A stretch of 64,000 bases of DNA, taken from contig NZ_JARUKY010000002.1 of NCBI RefSeq assembly GCF_029688925.1, positions 62,001-126,000 on the forward strand. The letters run 5' to 3'. Source of the stretch: Evansella sp. AB-P1 (GTDB lineage: Bacteria; Bacillota; Bacilli; Bacillales; Salisediminibacteriaceae). Under the pieces are notes generated by a model. The model did no database searches. It saw nothing but the letters and a program-made list of their open reading frames with translations, and was not told the DNA's origin. Position 1 is the stretch's first letter; each line of letters begins with the position of its first letter. The translations under genes were made by a program, and so were the position numbers. Of the stretch, positions 48,619 through 57,646 are shown piece after piece.

Positions 48619-51605
48619 AGCTAGTAAAGGTTCATATATACGGATATGGAAAGTGGAAAGATGTAAGTTGGGATTTGACTGACAAAGGAATTCAACTCTT
48701 CTTTGGAGAAAATGAGTCTGGCAAAACGACTTTTATGTCCTTTTTAAAGGGAATATTATTTGGATTTCCCAAAAAAGGTGAAAATCAATACTTACCTATG
48801 GAATATAATGCTTACGGTGGTACTATAACTATCGAAAACGATCAACAAGAACGTATTGTAATTGAACGGATAAAAGGTCGAAAGGTAAAAGGTGATGTAA
48901 CCGTTTATTTTGAGGATGGCCAAACTGGTGATGAAAAAACTTTAGAAGAAATTCTAAAAAATATGGATGTTAGTAGCTTTCAGGGAATCTTTCATTTCGA
49001 TTTAGAAGGGTTAAATGGAATAGGAAACATGAACCCAGAGGATTTAAATCAACTTTTGTTTGATACTGGAATTGGTGGTGGACAATCCGTTTTTCATCTA
49101 CAAAAAAAACTCCATTCAGAAATGGATCAGTTATTTAAGCCTCGTGGTAAAAAAACAGAAATGAACGTATTAGTAAAAAAGCTAGAGGATACGGAAAGGG
49201 AAGTTAATAAGTGGGAAGAACGTATAGATCAATACGATGAATTGACTAATAGATTGAAATCCTTTAAACAAAAACTAGCTTTAAACAAACAAAGTCAACA
49301 TGAAATTAATACAAAAACGAATAAAGCTGAAAAGCACGAATTACTTATAGATTTAGCTAAGGATTGGGAATCGAAACGCTTATTAATAGAGAATGAAAAC
49401 AATATTGTCTCATTTCCTGAAAATGGTTTGAAGAGATTAGATGATTTTTTAGATAAAAAAATGGATAAACAAGCATTATTAAGAAACGAAGAAGTAAAAC
49501 TACAGGTTATAGAAGAAGAAATTAGTTCACTTTCCCTCCATCCACAATGGTCAAGCATGAGAAATGAGATTAATTCTCTCCTGCAAAATGAAGAAATGTA
49601 TAAAGGAAGGCAGCAGGAGTTACATAACATGGAAATAGAAAAGGAGCATCTGATAAATAAAATGTCCTCCTTAGAACTAGGATGGGATAAAGAAATGAAC
49701 GGTGAGAGCTTTGAATCTATTCCGTTCTCCCCTTATATGAAAGGACAATTACAAGACATTAAACAAAGATTAAATATCGAACAGGAAACAGATCAACGTC
49801 TTTCTGAAGATGCAGATCGATTAGAGAGAGAGCTTGACTTTAAAGAAGAAGCTGTAGAAAAACTTGCAACAACATTACTTCCGTCAAAGGAAATAGATGA
49901 ACTTAAACGAAACATTAAAGTGGTAGAGAGTAGGACTCAAATTGATTTTGAGAGAACGCTGTTGAAAGATCAGCAAAACGACATGATCAATCAAAATAAA
50001 GCTATGATCAAACGGGAAAAACAACAGCAGAGATTTTTTGTCGTTTTAAGTGTTGTTTTATTAGGAACAAGCCTCCTGTCTATTCTATTTAATGAATTGC
50101 TAGTTACAGTTGTATCGGGTAGCCTATTTCTAATCTTTCTTTTTCTTATCATTACTAAAAGAATTTCCATAAGAAAAACTAAGAATAAATTTCTTATTAA
50201 AGAAGAAGTTATTAGTCAGCGACTAGAGGAGAAGGAATTAGCCCTTACTGATTATCAATTATCAGACGTAAAAAAATGGAAAGAAGAGCTAGAAAAACAT
50301 CAAAAGCAACTCAGTCTTTATGAGCAAGGAATTGAGCATCTACAAATGCTTCGAGAGCAACGAAAAGAGCAAGAAAAAAGAATCCTACAATGTAATGGGA
50401 AGATAGAATCTATTTTAAATGAATTAAAGGAATGGTGTGATAAATACCATATTCCAAATAAATTGAGCTTAGAATATTTTAATAGTCTTCTTCAAGCTGT
50501 TGAGGAATGGAAAAAGTATGAAGAAGAGGTAAATCGTATAGAAAAAAAAATAAAACAATATGAATTATCACAAATAGCTTTTGAGAAAAGGGTTGAGGAA
50601 TTAATAAACAATATTGGAGTAAATGATGAATTATCCATTATTCATTCAATGGATAGGTTGAAGCATTTCTTAATAGAGCAAGGAGAATTGGAACAAGAAC
50701 AAAATAAGAAGGAACATCAGAGAAATCATTATAAAGAGACGGTTACTCGATTGAAAATTGAACTAGAAGAAATTCAACGAGAGATAAATGGAATGCTTAA
50801 TAAAGCGAAAGTAAGTAATGAAGAAGAGTTTCGTCATTATGGAAATGATTTTGAAAGGCAAACAAAATTAAAGAATGAAAAGCTTCAGCAATGGATAAAG
50901 ATGAAAATAATTATTCCTGATGAAAATGAATTAGAAAAAGTTATTAACCTTTTATTGTACGGTGATTATGATCCAGTTGAAGAACAGAAAAGGTTGAAAA
51001 TTGATTGGGAGCAATTGGAATCGGAAAGCGATGAATTACGCCAAAACATAGCAGCTTTAGAAAAAGAATTATCATTTTTAGAGAAAGATGGAACGTACGA
51101 AGAAGTGAAACAAATTTTTACCCAAATGAAAGAGGAGCTTCAATCAATTGTAAAAAGGTGGACTATCGCTTCCTTAAGCAATCACATTATTGAGGAAGTG
51201 AAAAAAGTGTATGAGAAAGATAAACAGCCAAATGTAATAAAAAAAGCTGAAACTCTTTTTTGTGAAATGACAGAGGGGAAATATATAAAGGTTTTTGCTC
51301 CATTAGGTGAGCAACGATTTATCATCGAGAGGAACGATGGAATCCGATTTGAACCTGCACAATTGAGTCGTGGAACCTGTGAATTACTATATTTAGCTTT
51401 CCGTTTTTCCTTAGCGCTAAATGATCCTTCTTATATAAAGTTTCCAATAATAATGGATGAGACGTTAGTAAATCTTGATCGAACACGGCGCAAGCGTGTC
51501 CTTTCTATTTTAAATGAAATGGCTAAGGAAAGGCAGATATTGTTTTTTACATGTCATCATCATATTCAACGTGAAATAAGTGACTCCTCCATTACATTTG
51601 TATAG
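48615..51605 (+). CDS. yhaN: YhaN, SMC/SbcC-like ATPase with central membrane segment
   Basis: A 996-aa ABC-type ATPase. Walker A FGENESGKTTFMSF is near residue 35 and the C-terminal half-site has LSRGTCELLYLAFRFSLAL (signature) and FPIIMDETLVNLD (Walker B). Two long coiled coils lie between them. At about residues 475-515 there are two closely spaced hydrophobic helices (RFFVVLSVVLLGTSLLSILF and LVTVVSGSLFLIFLFLIIT), in the place where SbcC/Rad50 have a zinc hook, so this protein is probably tethered to the membrane. This layout is known for YhaN of B. subtilis. Partner of YhaO. Confidence 0.92.
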   Translation: MKLVKVHIYGYGKWKDVSWDLTDKGIQLFFGENESGKTTFMSFLKGILFGFPKKGENQYLPMEYNAYGGTITIENDQQERIVIERIKGRKVKGDVTVYFEDGQTGDEKTLEEILKNMDVSSFQGIFHFDLEGLNGIGNMNPEDLNQLLFDTGIGGGQSVFHLQKKLHSEMDQLFKPRGKKTEMNVLVKKLEDTEREVNKWEERIDQYDELTNRLKSFKQKLALNKQSQHEINTKTNKAEKHELLIDLAKDWESKRLLIENENNIVSFPENGLKRLDDFLDKKMDKQALLRNEEVKLQVIEEEISSLSLHPQWSSMRNEINSLLQNEEMYKGRQQELHNMEIEKEHLINKMSSLELGWDKEMNGESFESIPFSPYMKGQLQDIKQRLNIEQETDQRLSEDADRLERELDFKEEAVEKLATTLLPSKEIDELKRNIKVVESRTQIDFERTLLKDQQNDMINQNKAMIKREKQQQRFFVVLSVVLLGTSLLSILFNELLVTVVSGSLFLIFLFLIITKRISIRKTKNKFLIKEEVISQRLEEKELALTDYQLSDVKKWKEELEKHQKQLSLYEQGIEHLQMLREQRKEQEKRILQCNGKIESILNELKEWCDKYHIPNKLSLEYFNSLLQAVEEWKKYEEEVNRIEKKIKQYELSQIAFEKRVEELINNIGVNDELSIIHSMDRLKHFLIEQGELEQEQNKKEHQRNHYKETVTRLKIELEEIQREINGMLNKAKVSNEEEFRHYGNDFERQTKLKNEKLQQWIKMKIIIPDENELEKVINLLLYGDYDPVEEQKRLKIDWEQLESESDELRQNIAALEKELSFLEKDGTYEEVKQIFTQMKEELQSIVKRWTIASLSNHIIEEVKKVYEKDKQPNVIKKAETLFCEMTEGKYIKVFAPLGEQRFIIERNDGIRFEPAQLSRGTCELLYLAFRFSLALNDPSYIKFPIIMDETLVNLDRTRRKRVLSILNEMAKERQILFFTCHHHIQREISDSSITFV

Positions 51606-51651
51606 TTTATTAGTTCTGTTATTAGGTAAGTGATACTTTTATTCACTATTT

Positions 51652-51710
51652 TTTGAAGGGATAGATGGCTCATGGAAGTGGAGATTTATAATATGAGGGA
51701 AGAAAATAAT
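51652..51710 (+). repeat. Core hairpin repeat, degenerate copy I
   Basis: GGCTCATGGAAGTGGAGATTTATAATATGAGGGA (by position) then GAAAATAATTTTAT; keeps the block order of the core but has lost most pairing. It is followed by ATTGGAATGAGTGAAATCAC at 51718-51737, the flank also seen after copy G. Confidence 0.65.
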
Positions 51711-51927
51711 TTTATTCTATTGGAATGAGTGAAATCACACGAGATTTTAGCAGAAGAATGCCTCAGCCTCCACACTATATATTTTGTATACTGCTAAAGT
51801 ACATGTGCCTGTCTCTGCCTCTGAAAGTGTTGATCTGTTGTTATTTGCGTCGAGACAACTCGAAGTTTATTTCGTGAAGCATATGCTCGTCGCTGGAGTC
51901 ACCGCATTCCTTCCTGAACTAACACTG

Positions 51928-51984
51928 ATTTTTTAGGGTAGACCGCCCATGCAAGTGTAAATTTGCACCATGGAGGATGAAAAT
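51928..51984 (+). repeat. Core hairpin repeat, copy J
   Basis: TTTTTTAGGGTAGACCGCC, CATGCAAG...ATTTGCACCATGGAGG, then GATGAAAAT. The preceding CTGGAGTCACCGCATTCC and CTGAAC blocks match the flank of copies E and A. Confidence 0.88.
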
Positions 51985-51998
51985 CTCTTTCTAAGGTA

Positions 51999-52074
51999 TA
52001 TTCCCTAACCGCAAACCTTCTTCTTCTCCATTTGCGGGAACATTGGCAGCTTCTATCTTATTTTCAGGGTAGAT
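51999..52074 (+). repeat. Single 52-bp-type unit plus truncated core copy K
   Basis: CGCAAA...CATTTGCGGGAACATTGGCAGCTTC corresponds to one unit of the 19.9-kb array, and ATTTTCAGGGTAGAT (52060-52074) is the start of another core copy. No gene is seen from 51606 to the GbsR-like gene. Confidence 0.75.
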
Positions 52075-52255
52075 GCGAGACTCTTTACAGTAAAATCAAC
52101 AACATTATTACCAGAGGTATTAAAAAAGAGTATATTTAAAAATTCTATTTGATTATCTATGAAATCGCTTTAATCTTACTCAAACTTTTGGTAAAATCAT
52201 CTTCATAATGTGTATCGGGTATATGGGGGTTGTTTCTTTGAATAAGGAAGATAAG

Positions 52256-52822
52256 ATGGATAAAATGAATGAAAAAAATTGGGTGACCTATGAAGAAACA
52301 AAGGACCAATTTATTCAAAGTATAGCGAAGAATATGACTTTATACGGAATAACTCCTTCTATAGGTCGATTGTATGGTGCTTTATATTTTTCAGATACAC
52401 CAATGACCTTAGATGATATGCGAGATGAGTTAGCTATGAGTAAAACGAGTATGAGTACTGGGGTTCGATCGTTATCCGACATGAAAATGGTAGAACCAGT
52501 ATTCCGGCGGGGAGTAAGAAAAGACCTTTATCGAACAGAGCAAGATTGGTATAAATCATTTACAGCTCTTTTCTCTCGACAATGGAAAAAGGCTACAGAA
52601 ACGAATATTGAAGAAGCAGACGAAGCAATAGGAGAGTTAGAGAAAATTTATAACTTGACTGAAGATGAAGAATTAAAAAGTAAGATTGAAAATGACATTG
52701 AACGTTTAGCTTATGCAAAGGAATATTATGAATGGCTTTTACGATTTGTTGAGGCTGTAGAATCTGGAAAAATTTATGAACTTGTACCAAAAACAAAAGA
52801 TCACAAATTAGATAAGGAATGA
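52256..52822 (+). CDS. GbsR/OpuCR-family MarR-type regulator
   Basis: A 188-aa (or longer) regulator of the GbsR family: FIQSIAKNMTLYGITPSIGRLYGALYFSDTPMTLDDMRDELAMSKTSMSTGVRSLSDMKMV forms the winged helix, and the acidic C-terminal half is helical. Relatives control glycine-betaine synthesis or uptake in response to choline or salt. Start is uncertain: the ATG at 52256 has AAGGAAG 5 nt before it, while a TTG at 52238 (GGGGG box) and an ATG at 52208 are in frame. No osmolyte gene is adjacent, so its target is unknown. It comes just after a cluster of core repeats. Confidence 0.85.
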   Translation: MDKMNEKNWVTYEETKDQFIQSIAKNMTLYGITPSIGRLYGALYFSDTPMTLDDMRDELAMSKTSMSTGVRSLSDMKMVEPVFRRGVRKDLYRTEQDWYKSFTALFSRQWKKATETNIEEADEAIGELEKIYNLTEDEELKSKIENDIERLAYAKEYYEWLLRFVEAVESGKIYELVPKTKDHKLDKE

Positions 52823-52874
52823 GGGGGGGGCGGTTCGAAAAGGTTTATTTCATATCTTTTCTGAACGCCCTCTT
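52821..52874 (+). terminator. Terminator of the GbsR-like gene
   Basis: GAGGG...CGGTTCGAAAAG / CTTTTCTGAACGCCCTC hairpin, then TTTT. It contains a run of seven G just after the stop codon. Confidence 0.7.
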
Positions 52875-52946
52875 TTAGAAGAATATTGTTATATAAAGAG
52901 ATCTCCTTGTTAAAGCCTTACATAAAACAGTTAAAGGATGATGACG

Positions 52947-53618
52947 ATGAAAGGGATTCAAATTTATTTAGTAGAAGACGAAAAAAATTTGGGAGAAGTA
53001 ATTAAAGCATATATGGAAAGAGAAGGTTGGAAGGTGAAACATCTTACAGATGGAAATGAAGCATATGAGTTGATTGAAACTCATCCCCATCTATGGGTGT
53101 TAGATATTATGCTTCCAGGTATGGACGGTTATCAGCTATTAAAAGCAATCAAGTCTAAAGGAAATACTCCAGTTATCTTTATTTCTGCTCGAGATAAGGA
53201 TTTAGATCGAGTATTAGGATTAGAGTTAGGAAGTGATGACTATCTCGCAAAACCTTTTCTTCCAGAAGAACTAGTGATTCGAACAAAAAAGCTTTTAGAA
53301 CGAGTATACCCTGACGAAAAACAAGAAATTGAAAAGTTTGAACTTAATGGATATACAATAGATCCTAAAAGAAGAATGGTGTTTGATGATGAAGAGGTCA
53401 TTGAACTTACAACAAAGGAATTAGACTTAGTTATTTTATTGACGAGTAATATAGGAAAGGCACTATCTAGAGAAGAAATAATTGAGTATGTGTGGGGTAG
53501 TGATTACTATGGTTCTGAACGAGCCGTAGATGATGTAGTACGTCGAGTAAGAAAAAAATTACCAAGAATCCATTTAGAAACTCTTTATGGATTTGGATAT
53601 AGGGTTTTATCTTCATGA
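52947..53618 (+). CDS. cssR: Response regulator, CssR-like
   Basis: A 223-aa OmpR-family regulator. Receiver domain IYLVEDEKNLGE, phosphorylated Asp in LWVLDIMLPGMDGYQLL (about residue 52), and ISARDKDLDRVLGLELGSDDYLAKPFLPEELVIR; the DNA-binding winged helix is LTTKELDLVILLTSNIGKALSREEIIEYVWGSDYYGSERAVDDVVRRVRKKLP (by parts). These stretches agree closely with CssR of B. subtilis as I remember it. CssRS responds to misfolded secreted proteins and heat and induces htrA-type proteases. ATG at 52947 is chosen from three nearby ATGs by the spacing to AAAGG. Overlaps cssS by 4 bp. Confidence 0.85.
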   Translation: MKGIQIYLVEDEKNLGEVIKAYMEREGWKVKHLTDGNEAYELIETHPHLWVLDIMLPGMDGYQLLKAIKSKGNTPVIFISARDKDLDRVLGLELGSDDYLAKPFLPEELVIRTKKLLERVYPDEKQEIEKFELNGYTIDPKRRMVFDDEEVIELTTKELDLVILLTSNIGKALSREEIIEYVWGSDYYGSERAVDDVVRRVRKKLPRIHLETLYGFGYRVLSS

Positions 53619-54970
53619 TAAAAATGAATTTAACACGAAGAATTTGGTTTTCCTTTATTTCTATCATTTTAATGGTGGGCTTACTCATCGGTGTCATTTA
53701 TCCAATTTCCTTGAAAAGTACATTAACAGAGGAAACATATCGTATTATTGAACAGGAACAAGCTAGATATACGGACCCCTTTGGAGTAAATACGATTCCA
53801 CAATCGGAAATAGATTTTATTGAACGTAGAGAAGCAGAGAGGTCTGTTGGTCATATAATTTTAATGAATCAATTCACAATCATTGAAGGTGACCCTGTTC
53901 CTAGCGAAGTGATAACAGAAATGGGGGCTAGGGCATATAATCAAGTGACGAGACGCGGGCGATATGAATTAACATACAATCAGGCAACATTGTTTTATAG
54001 TGTATATAGAATTAATATGCCTAGTGGAGAAGCGTTTTTTATCTCTTTTATGTGGGATACGTATCGTGACCAAATGGTAAATCGTTTATGGAGTCGACTT
54101 TTTTATATTATGTTGTTAGCAGGTCTTCTTAGCCTTGTTCCAGCCTTTTGGCTTAAATATTATTTAAAACAACCACTGGCAAGCCTTGGTAATCATTTTG
54201 ACCAAATTGCAAAAAGGAATTGGAAAGAACCCTTTCATTGGAAGGGTGATGATGATTTTGAAAAACTTTCAGGACAATTTGAAAGTATGCGACAAAATTT
54301 AATACGCTATGATAACGTACAAAAGACATTTATACAGCATGCATCACACGAATTGAAAACACCTATTATGGTCATTCAAAGCTATGCGAAGTCTGTTAAG
54401 GATGGGATATTACCTAAGGATAATTTAGAAAAAACGATGGATGTCATTCTAGAGGAATCGAAGCGAATGGAAAAAAGAGTAAAGGACATGCTCTATTATA
54501 CAAAGCTTGATTCAATAAAAGAAATTCCTACAGAAAAGGAACATTTTGAGTTTGGTACGATTGCATATGGCATTGCTGAAAGGTTGCGCTTGCATAGAGA
54601 GGATGTAAAGATTGTCGTCAAAGGAGATGATCAAACTATTTTTGGTAATAAGGAATTATTAAGTGTTTCCTTAGAAAATTTAGTTGAAAATTCACTCCGC
54701 TATGCATTGGAACGAGTAGAAATAGTGGCTGATGAAATTGGCGAAAAAACTACTATAAGTGTTATCAATGACGGTGACGCTATTCCGGAGGATGAAATTG
54801 AACATATTTTTACACCATTTAGAAAAGGAAACAAAGGACAATTCGGTTTAGGACTGGCTATTGTAAAACGTATCTGTGAAATACATGATGGGTTTCCAAC
54901 TGTAAAAAACAAAGATGGTGCTGTTCAATTTATAATGATGATCTCTAAAGAAGAAAGGCATGAGAAATAA
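53615..54970 (+). CDS. cssS: Sensor histidine kinase, CssS-like
   Basis: A 451-aa kinase, the same length as B. subtilis CssS. Two membrane helices (about residues 9-30 and 166-187) flank an outer sensor domain of about 135 residues; HAMP follows (LKQPLASLGNHFDQIAKRNW). The phosphorylated His is in FIQHASHELKTPIMVIQSYAKSVKDGI, and the ATP-binding part has N-box ENLVENSLRYA and G2-type GQFGLGLAIVKRI. Similarity to CssS is strongest around the H-box and HAMP. It would sense extracytoplasmic folding stress; the position near prsA and an ECF/anti-sigma pair fits that role. Confidence 0.85.
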   Translation: MIKMNLTRRIWFSFISIILMVGLLIGVIYPISLKSTLTEETYRIIEQEQARYTDPFGVNTIPQSEIDFIERREAERSVGHIILMNQFTIIEGDPVPSEVITEMGARAYNQVTRRGRYELTYNQATLFYSVYRINMPSGEAFFISFMWDTYRDQMVNRLWSRLFYIMLLAGLLSLVPAFWLKYYLKQPLASLGNHFDQIAKRNWKEPFHWKGDDDFEKLSGQFESMRQNLIRYDNVQKTFIQHASHELKTPIMVIQSYAKSVKDGILPKDNLEKTMDVILEESKRMEKRVKDMLYYTKLDSIKEIPTEKEHFEFGTIAYGIAERLRLHREDVKIVVKGDDQTIFGNKELLSVSLENLVENSLRYALERVEIVADEIGEKTTISVINDGDAIPEDEIEHIFTPFRKGNKGQFGLGLAIVKRICEIHDGFPTVKNKDGAVQFIMMISKEERHEK

Positions 54971-55023
54971 AACTTTTATAACTATTCTTTTTAGTTTGAT
55001 TGTCTAAAAGATTCAAGGAATAT

Positions 55024-55062
55024 AAGGTGAGTGTATCTACTATTATAGTCAGATACTCACCT
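55024..55062 (+). terminator. Terminator of cssRS
   Basis: AAGGTGAGTGTATCT / AGATACTCACCTT stem with one bulge, followed by CAATCTTTCC. Confidence 0.65.
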
Positions 55063-55139
55063 TCAATCTTTCCTCTAATAAACGTAAATATGGTATAATT
55101 ATGAAAATATACATGGGTGATAATAGAGGAGGTTTACTG

Positions 55140-56099
55140 ATGAAAAAAGGAATTAATCACCATCAAATTGGTGATAGCATAGATATGTACTTATTAATTA
55201 AGTCTGCAAAAAAGGGTACAGCTAGTAACGGAAAGCCTTTTTTAACATTACTAATGTCAGATAAAACAGGTGAAATTGATGCAAAGCTATGGAGTATATC
55301 ACCTGAAGATGAAGCGGCCTTTATAAACGGAGTTATTGTCCATGTTCAGGGAGATATTCAAGAATTTCGAGGGATGAGACAATTAAAAATTAAAGCGATA
55401 CGTCCCACAACAGCAATGGATCAAGTAAAGCCAGCCGATTTTTTACCAACAGCCCCAATGGATCCTCAAGAAATGCTAGAAATTGTAACACAGTATATTT
55501 TTGAGATGAGCAACGCAAAAATTCAACGTTTAACAAGACATTTATTTAAAAAGCATCAACAAGCTTTTTCCGTATCTCCTGCTGCAACAAAAAATCACCA
55601 TGAATTCGTATCAGGACTAGCCTATCATGTTGTCTCCATGCTGGAATTAGCAAAGGGGATTACTAATTTGTATCCTACTTTAGATAAGGATTTGTTATAT
55701 TCAGGTATCATACTACATGACTTAGGTAAGGTTCGGGAGTTAGCTGGTCCGATCGTATCAGAGTATACGACAGAAGGAAAATTAGTAGGCCATATTTCCA
55801 TAATAGCCAATGAGATAGTGGAAGCTGCCAAGGAATTAGAGATTGAAGGAGAAGAAGTAATGGTCCTTCAGCACCTTGTATTAAGCCATCATGGAAAAGG
55901 TGAATGGGGTAGTCCGAAGCCACCGTTAATTCGTGAAGCAGAAATTTTACATATGATAGATAATATTGATGCAAAAATGAATATGATGGATCGAGCTTTA
56001 GAAAGAGTTTTACCAGGTGAATTCAGTGAACGAATTTTCCCAATGGATAATCGTTCTTTCTATAAACCTACTTTTCATAAGCCACCTTTAGATATATAG
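55140..56099 (+). CDS. yhaM: 3'-5' exoribonuclease YhaM
   Basis: A 319-aa nuclease with an N-terminal OB-fold ([38 protein letters not shown]) and a C-terminal HD domain ([59 protein letters not shown]). In B. subtilis YhaM is a metal-dependent 3'-5' exonuclease on RNA. The ATG at 55140 is preferred over one 39 bp upstream because GAGGAGGTTTACTG precedes it. Terminator follows. Confidence 0.94.
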   Translation: MKKGINHHQIGDSIDMYLLIKSAKKGTASNGKPFLTLLMSDKTGEIDAKLWSISPEDEAAFINGVIVHVQGDIQEFRGMRQLKIKAIRPTTAMDQVKPADFLPTAPMDPQEMLEIVTQYIFEMSNAKIQRLTRHLFKKHQQAFSVSPAATKNHHEFVSGLAYHVVSMLELAKGITNLYPTLDKDLLYSGIILHDLGKVRELAGPIVSEYTTEGKLVGHISIIANEIVEAAKELEIEGEEVMVLQHLVLSHHGKGEWGSPKPPLIREAEILHMIDNIDAKMNMMDRALERVLPGEFSERIFPMDNRSFYKPTFHKPPLDI

Positions 56100-56116
56100 G
56101 GTTCTTTATGTCTTTA

Positions 56117-56156
56117 AAACTGAGTACATGGCCGGTTCCAAGTACTCAGTTTTTAT
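56117..56156 (+). terminator. Terminator of yhaM
   Basis: AAACTGAGTAC / GTACTCAGTTT perfect stem, then TTATATTTTTT. Confidence 0.9.
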
Positions 56157-56161
56157 ATTTT

Positions 56162-56467
56162 TTAAAAGATAACTGTTTCCTTCTCCTCTTTATTATCAAT
56201 TTCATGTAATAGATCATTCACAACCTCTTCCCGAAATAAAGTATAGCATTCTGAATAAAGCCAGTCGTTCCATGTCATATGCAAGCAATTTTTCCAAACA
56301 TATTCCCAGTGAGCTATTAAGAATACCTCTACCCGATCATTAATGATAGGAAAATAAATAAGTGGGGAGGTCGTTTCACTTGCTTCTAATTGCGTTAGGA
56401 TATATTGATTTAATTGTTGCTGAAATTCACCATATGATAAATCTGCAAGCTTGTTAATTGTCTCCAT
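56162..56467 (-). CDS. Hypothetical protein, 101 aa
   Basis: Acidic, tryptophan-rich soluble protein (FLIAHWEYVWKNCLHMTWNDWLYSECYTLFREEVVNDLL), no signal or membrane segment. Not recognised. The start ATG at 56467 has AGGAGGTACGGATTAA before it on the minus strand. It faces yhaM and shares its terminator region; divergent from the yhaL-like gene. Confidence 0.6.
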   Translation of the reverse strand: METINKLADLSYGEFQQQLNQYILTQLEASETTSPLIYFPIINDRVEVFLIAHWEYVWKNCLHMTWNDWLYSECYTLFREEVVNDLLHEIDNKEEKETVIF

Positions 56468-56605
56468 TTAATCCGTACCTCCTCATTTTGATGTTATGGT
56501 TTCAGATTCCCAAAAACTATTATTATTAAACTTTCTATCATATTTTTATATCTTTTTCGTAAAGATAGAGTATAAAGTAATTTTTACTAGAGGAAGGAGA
56601 ACAAA

Positions 56606-56941
56606 ATGAATCCCATTACTATTATATTTTCTATTTTAGGCATCTTGTTTCTTACATTTGTAGTACGACTATTAACACTAACAAATGCTGGACCTGCAGT
56701 CGTATCTGCCCCATGGTGGGTATATGTCATTTATTTAGCTATTATTTTTAGTGGCATTATGTTTGTTTACACGGTGATAGATGAACGGCGAAAAGAGCAA
56801 AGAATAATAGAAACAGAAGGTAGAGAAATTTTAATACGATATAACAATAGTAGAGAAAAATTGAAAGAAACAGATCGGACTACTTTGACAGGTGACAGTA
56901 CAGAGGACCTTGATAATGAATTGAAAAGGTATATGGTATGA
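56606..56941 (+). CDS. yhaL: YhaL-like sporulation protein
   Basis: A 111-aa membrane protein with a first helix (about 4-26), then APWWVYVIYLAIIFSGIMFVYTVIDERRKEQRIIETEGREI, which matches the PWWVY...FSG...EER...IE.EG pattern of the Spore_YhaL family, and a polar tail. B. subtilis YhaL is shorter, so the extra N-terminal helix may be a lineage feature. Position between yhaM and prsA also matches. GAGGAAGGAGAAC box. Confidence 0.75.
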   Translation: MNPITIIFSILGILFLTFVVRLLTLTNAGPAVVSAPWWVYVIYLAIIFSGIMFVYTVIDERRKEQRIIETEGREILIRYNNSREKLKETDRTTLTGDSTEDLDNELKRYMV

Positions 56942-56970
56942 TTAAACAGGTTGGATTTTAAAAAAATAAT

Positions 56971-57010
56971 GGCTCTTTTCTAAAAGCAACAAAGTTTGCG
57001 AAAACAGCCA
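56971..57010. repeat. Small dispersed hairpin repeat, copy 2
   Basis: GGCT-C-TTTTC ... GAAAA-C-AGCC, 40 bp; same as copy 1 (17678-17708) but with extra bases in the loop. It sits directly before a terminator. Confidence 0.75.
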
Positions 57011-57048
57011 AAATAATACCCTTCGATGGGGTATTATTTTTTATTTTA
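57011..57048 (+). terminator. Terminator between yhaL-like gene and sigma operon 3
   Basis: AAAATAATACCC / GGGTATTATTTT stem with loop TTCGATG, then a T-rich tail. Confidence 0.9.
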
Positions 57049-57055
57049 TAAATTT

Positions 57056-57082
57056 GTAACTTTTGAATGAGTACATACGTCT
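57056..57082 (+). promoter_or_regulatory. ECF (SigX/SigW-type) promoter of sigma operon 3
   Basis: TGTAAC (57056-57061), 17-nt spacer, CGTC (57079-57082), 36 bp before the start codon. Both boxes fit the SigX/SigW group, suggesting autoregulation. Confidence 0.65.
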
Positions 57083-57118
57083 GAATATAGAAATTTTTGA
57101 AAAGAAGGTGGTGTAGGT

Positions 57119-57646
57119 TTGCCTAAAGATACAAAAACAATAATAGATGAAGCATATGAACAATACAGTGATGCTATCTTTAAATATATTTGCATGATGG
57201 TTCGTGATTACCAGCAAGGACAGGATCTTACTCACGAAACGTTTATTAAGGCTTATGAAAACTATGAATCCTTTGAAGGAAAAGCGGAATTAAAGACATG
57301 GTTATTTCGTATCGCACATAACGTGACCATTGATTATGTGAGAAAGAAAAAGCCTTTAAGATTGATAGAAAGCTTTCTAAATAATAAAAAGGATCCAAGC
57401 CCTTTACCTGAAGAAAACTTAAAGATTCAGGAAGACGTAAAAGTCCTTTATAAAGGGATTAGTAATCTCAAACCTGCATACAAAGAGGTAATCATATTAA
57501 GGAAGATTAAAGGTTTTTCCATAAATGAGACAAGTGAGATTTTACATTGGTCTGAAAACAAAGTGAAGGTAACACTCCATAGAGCAATGCCACTATTGAA
57601 GAAAGAGCTCGAGAAGGAGGGATATGAACATGAAACAAAACAATAG
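57119..57646 (+). CDS. ECF RNA polymerase sigma factor, SigX-like, pair 3
   Basis: A 175-aa sigma factor starting with TTG (GAAGGTGGTG box). Region 2: FKYICMMVRDYQQGQDLTHETFIKAYENYESF and KTWLFRIAHNVTIDYVRKKKPLRLIESFL; region 4: YKEVIILRKIKGFSINETSEILHWSENKVKVTLHRAMPLLKKEL. The WLFRIAHNVTIDYVRK and IKGFSINETSEIL...SENKVKVTLHRA parts are closest to SigX of B. subtilis by memory. It is preceded by an ECF-type promoter and followed by a coupled anti-sigma gene. It lies between yhaL and prsA, where B. subtilis has no sigma gene. Confidence 0.9.
   Translation: MPKDTKTIIDEAYEQYSDAIFKYICMMVRDYQQGQDLTHETFIKAYENYESFEGKAELKTWLFRIAHNVTIDYVRKKKPLRLIESFLNNKKDPSPLPEENLKIQEDVKVLYKGISNLKPAYKEVIILRKIKGFSINETSEILHWSENKVKVTLHRAMPLLKKELEKEGYEHETKQ

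Noticed and set aside
52821-52832. Run of seven G after the GbsR-like gene as a phase-variable tract
   Set aside because: It lies after the stop codon, within a terminator stem, so slippage would not change a protein.
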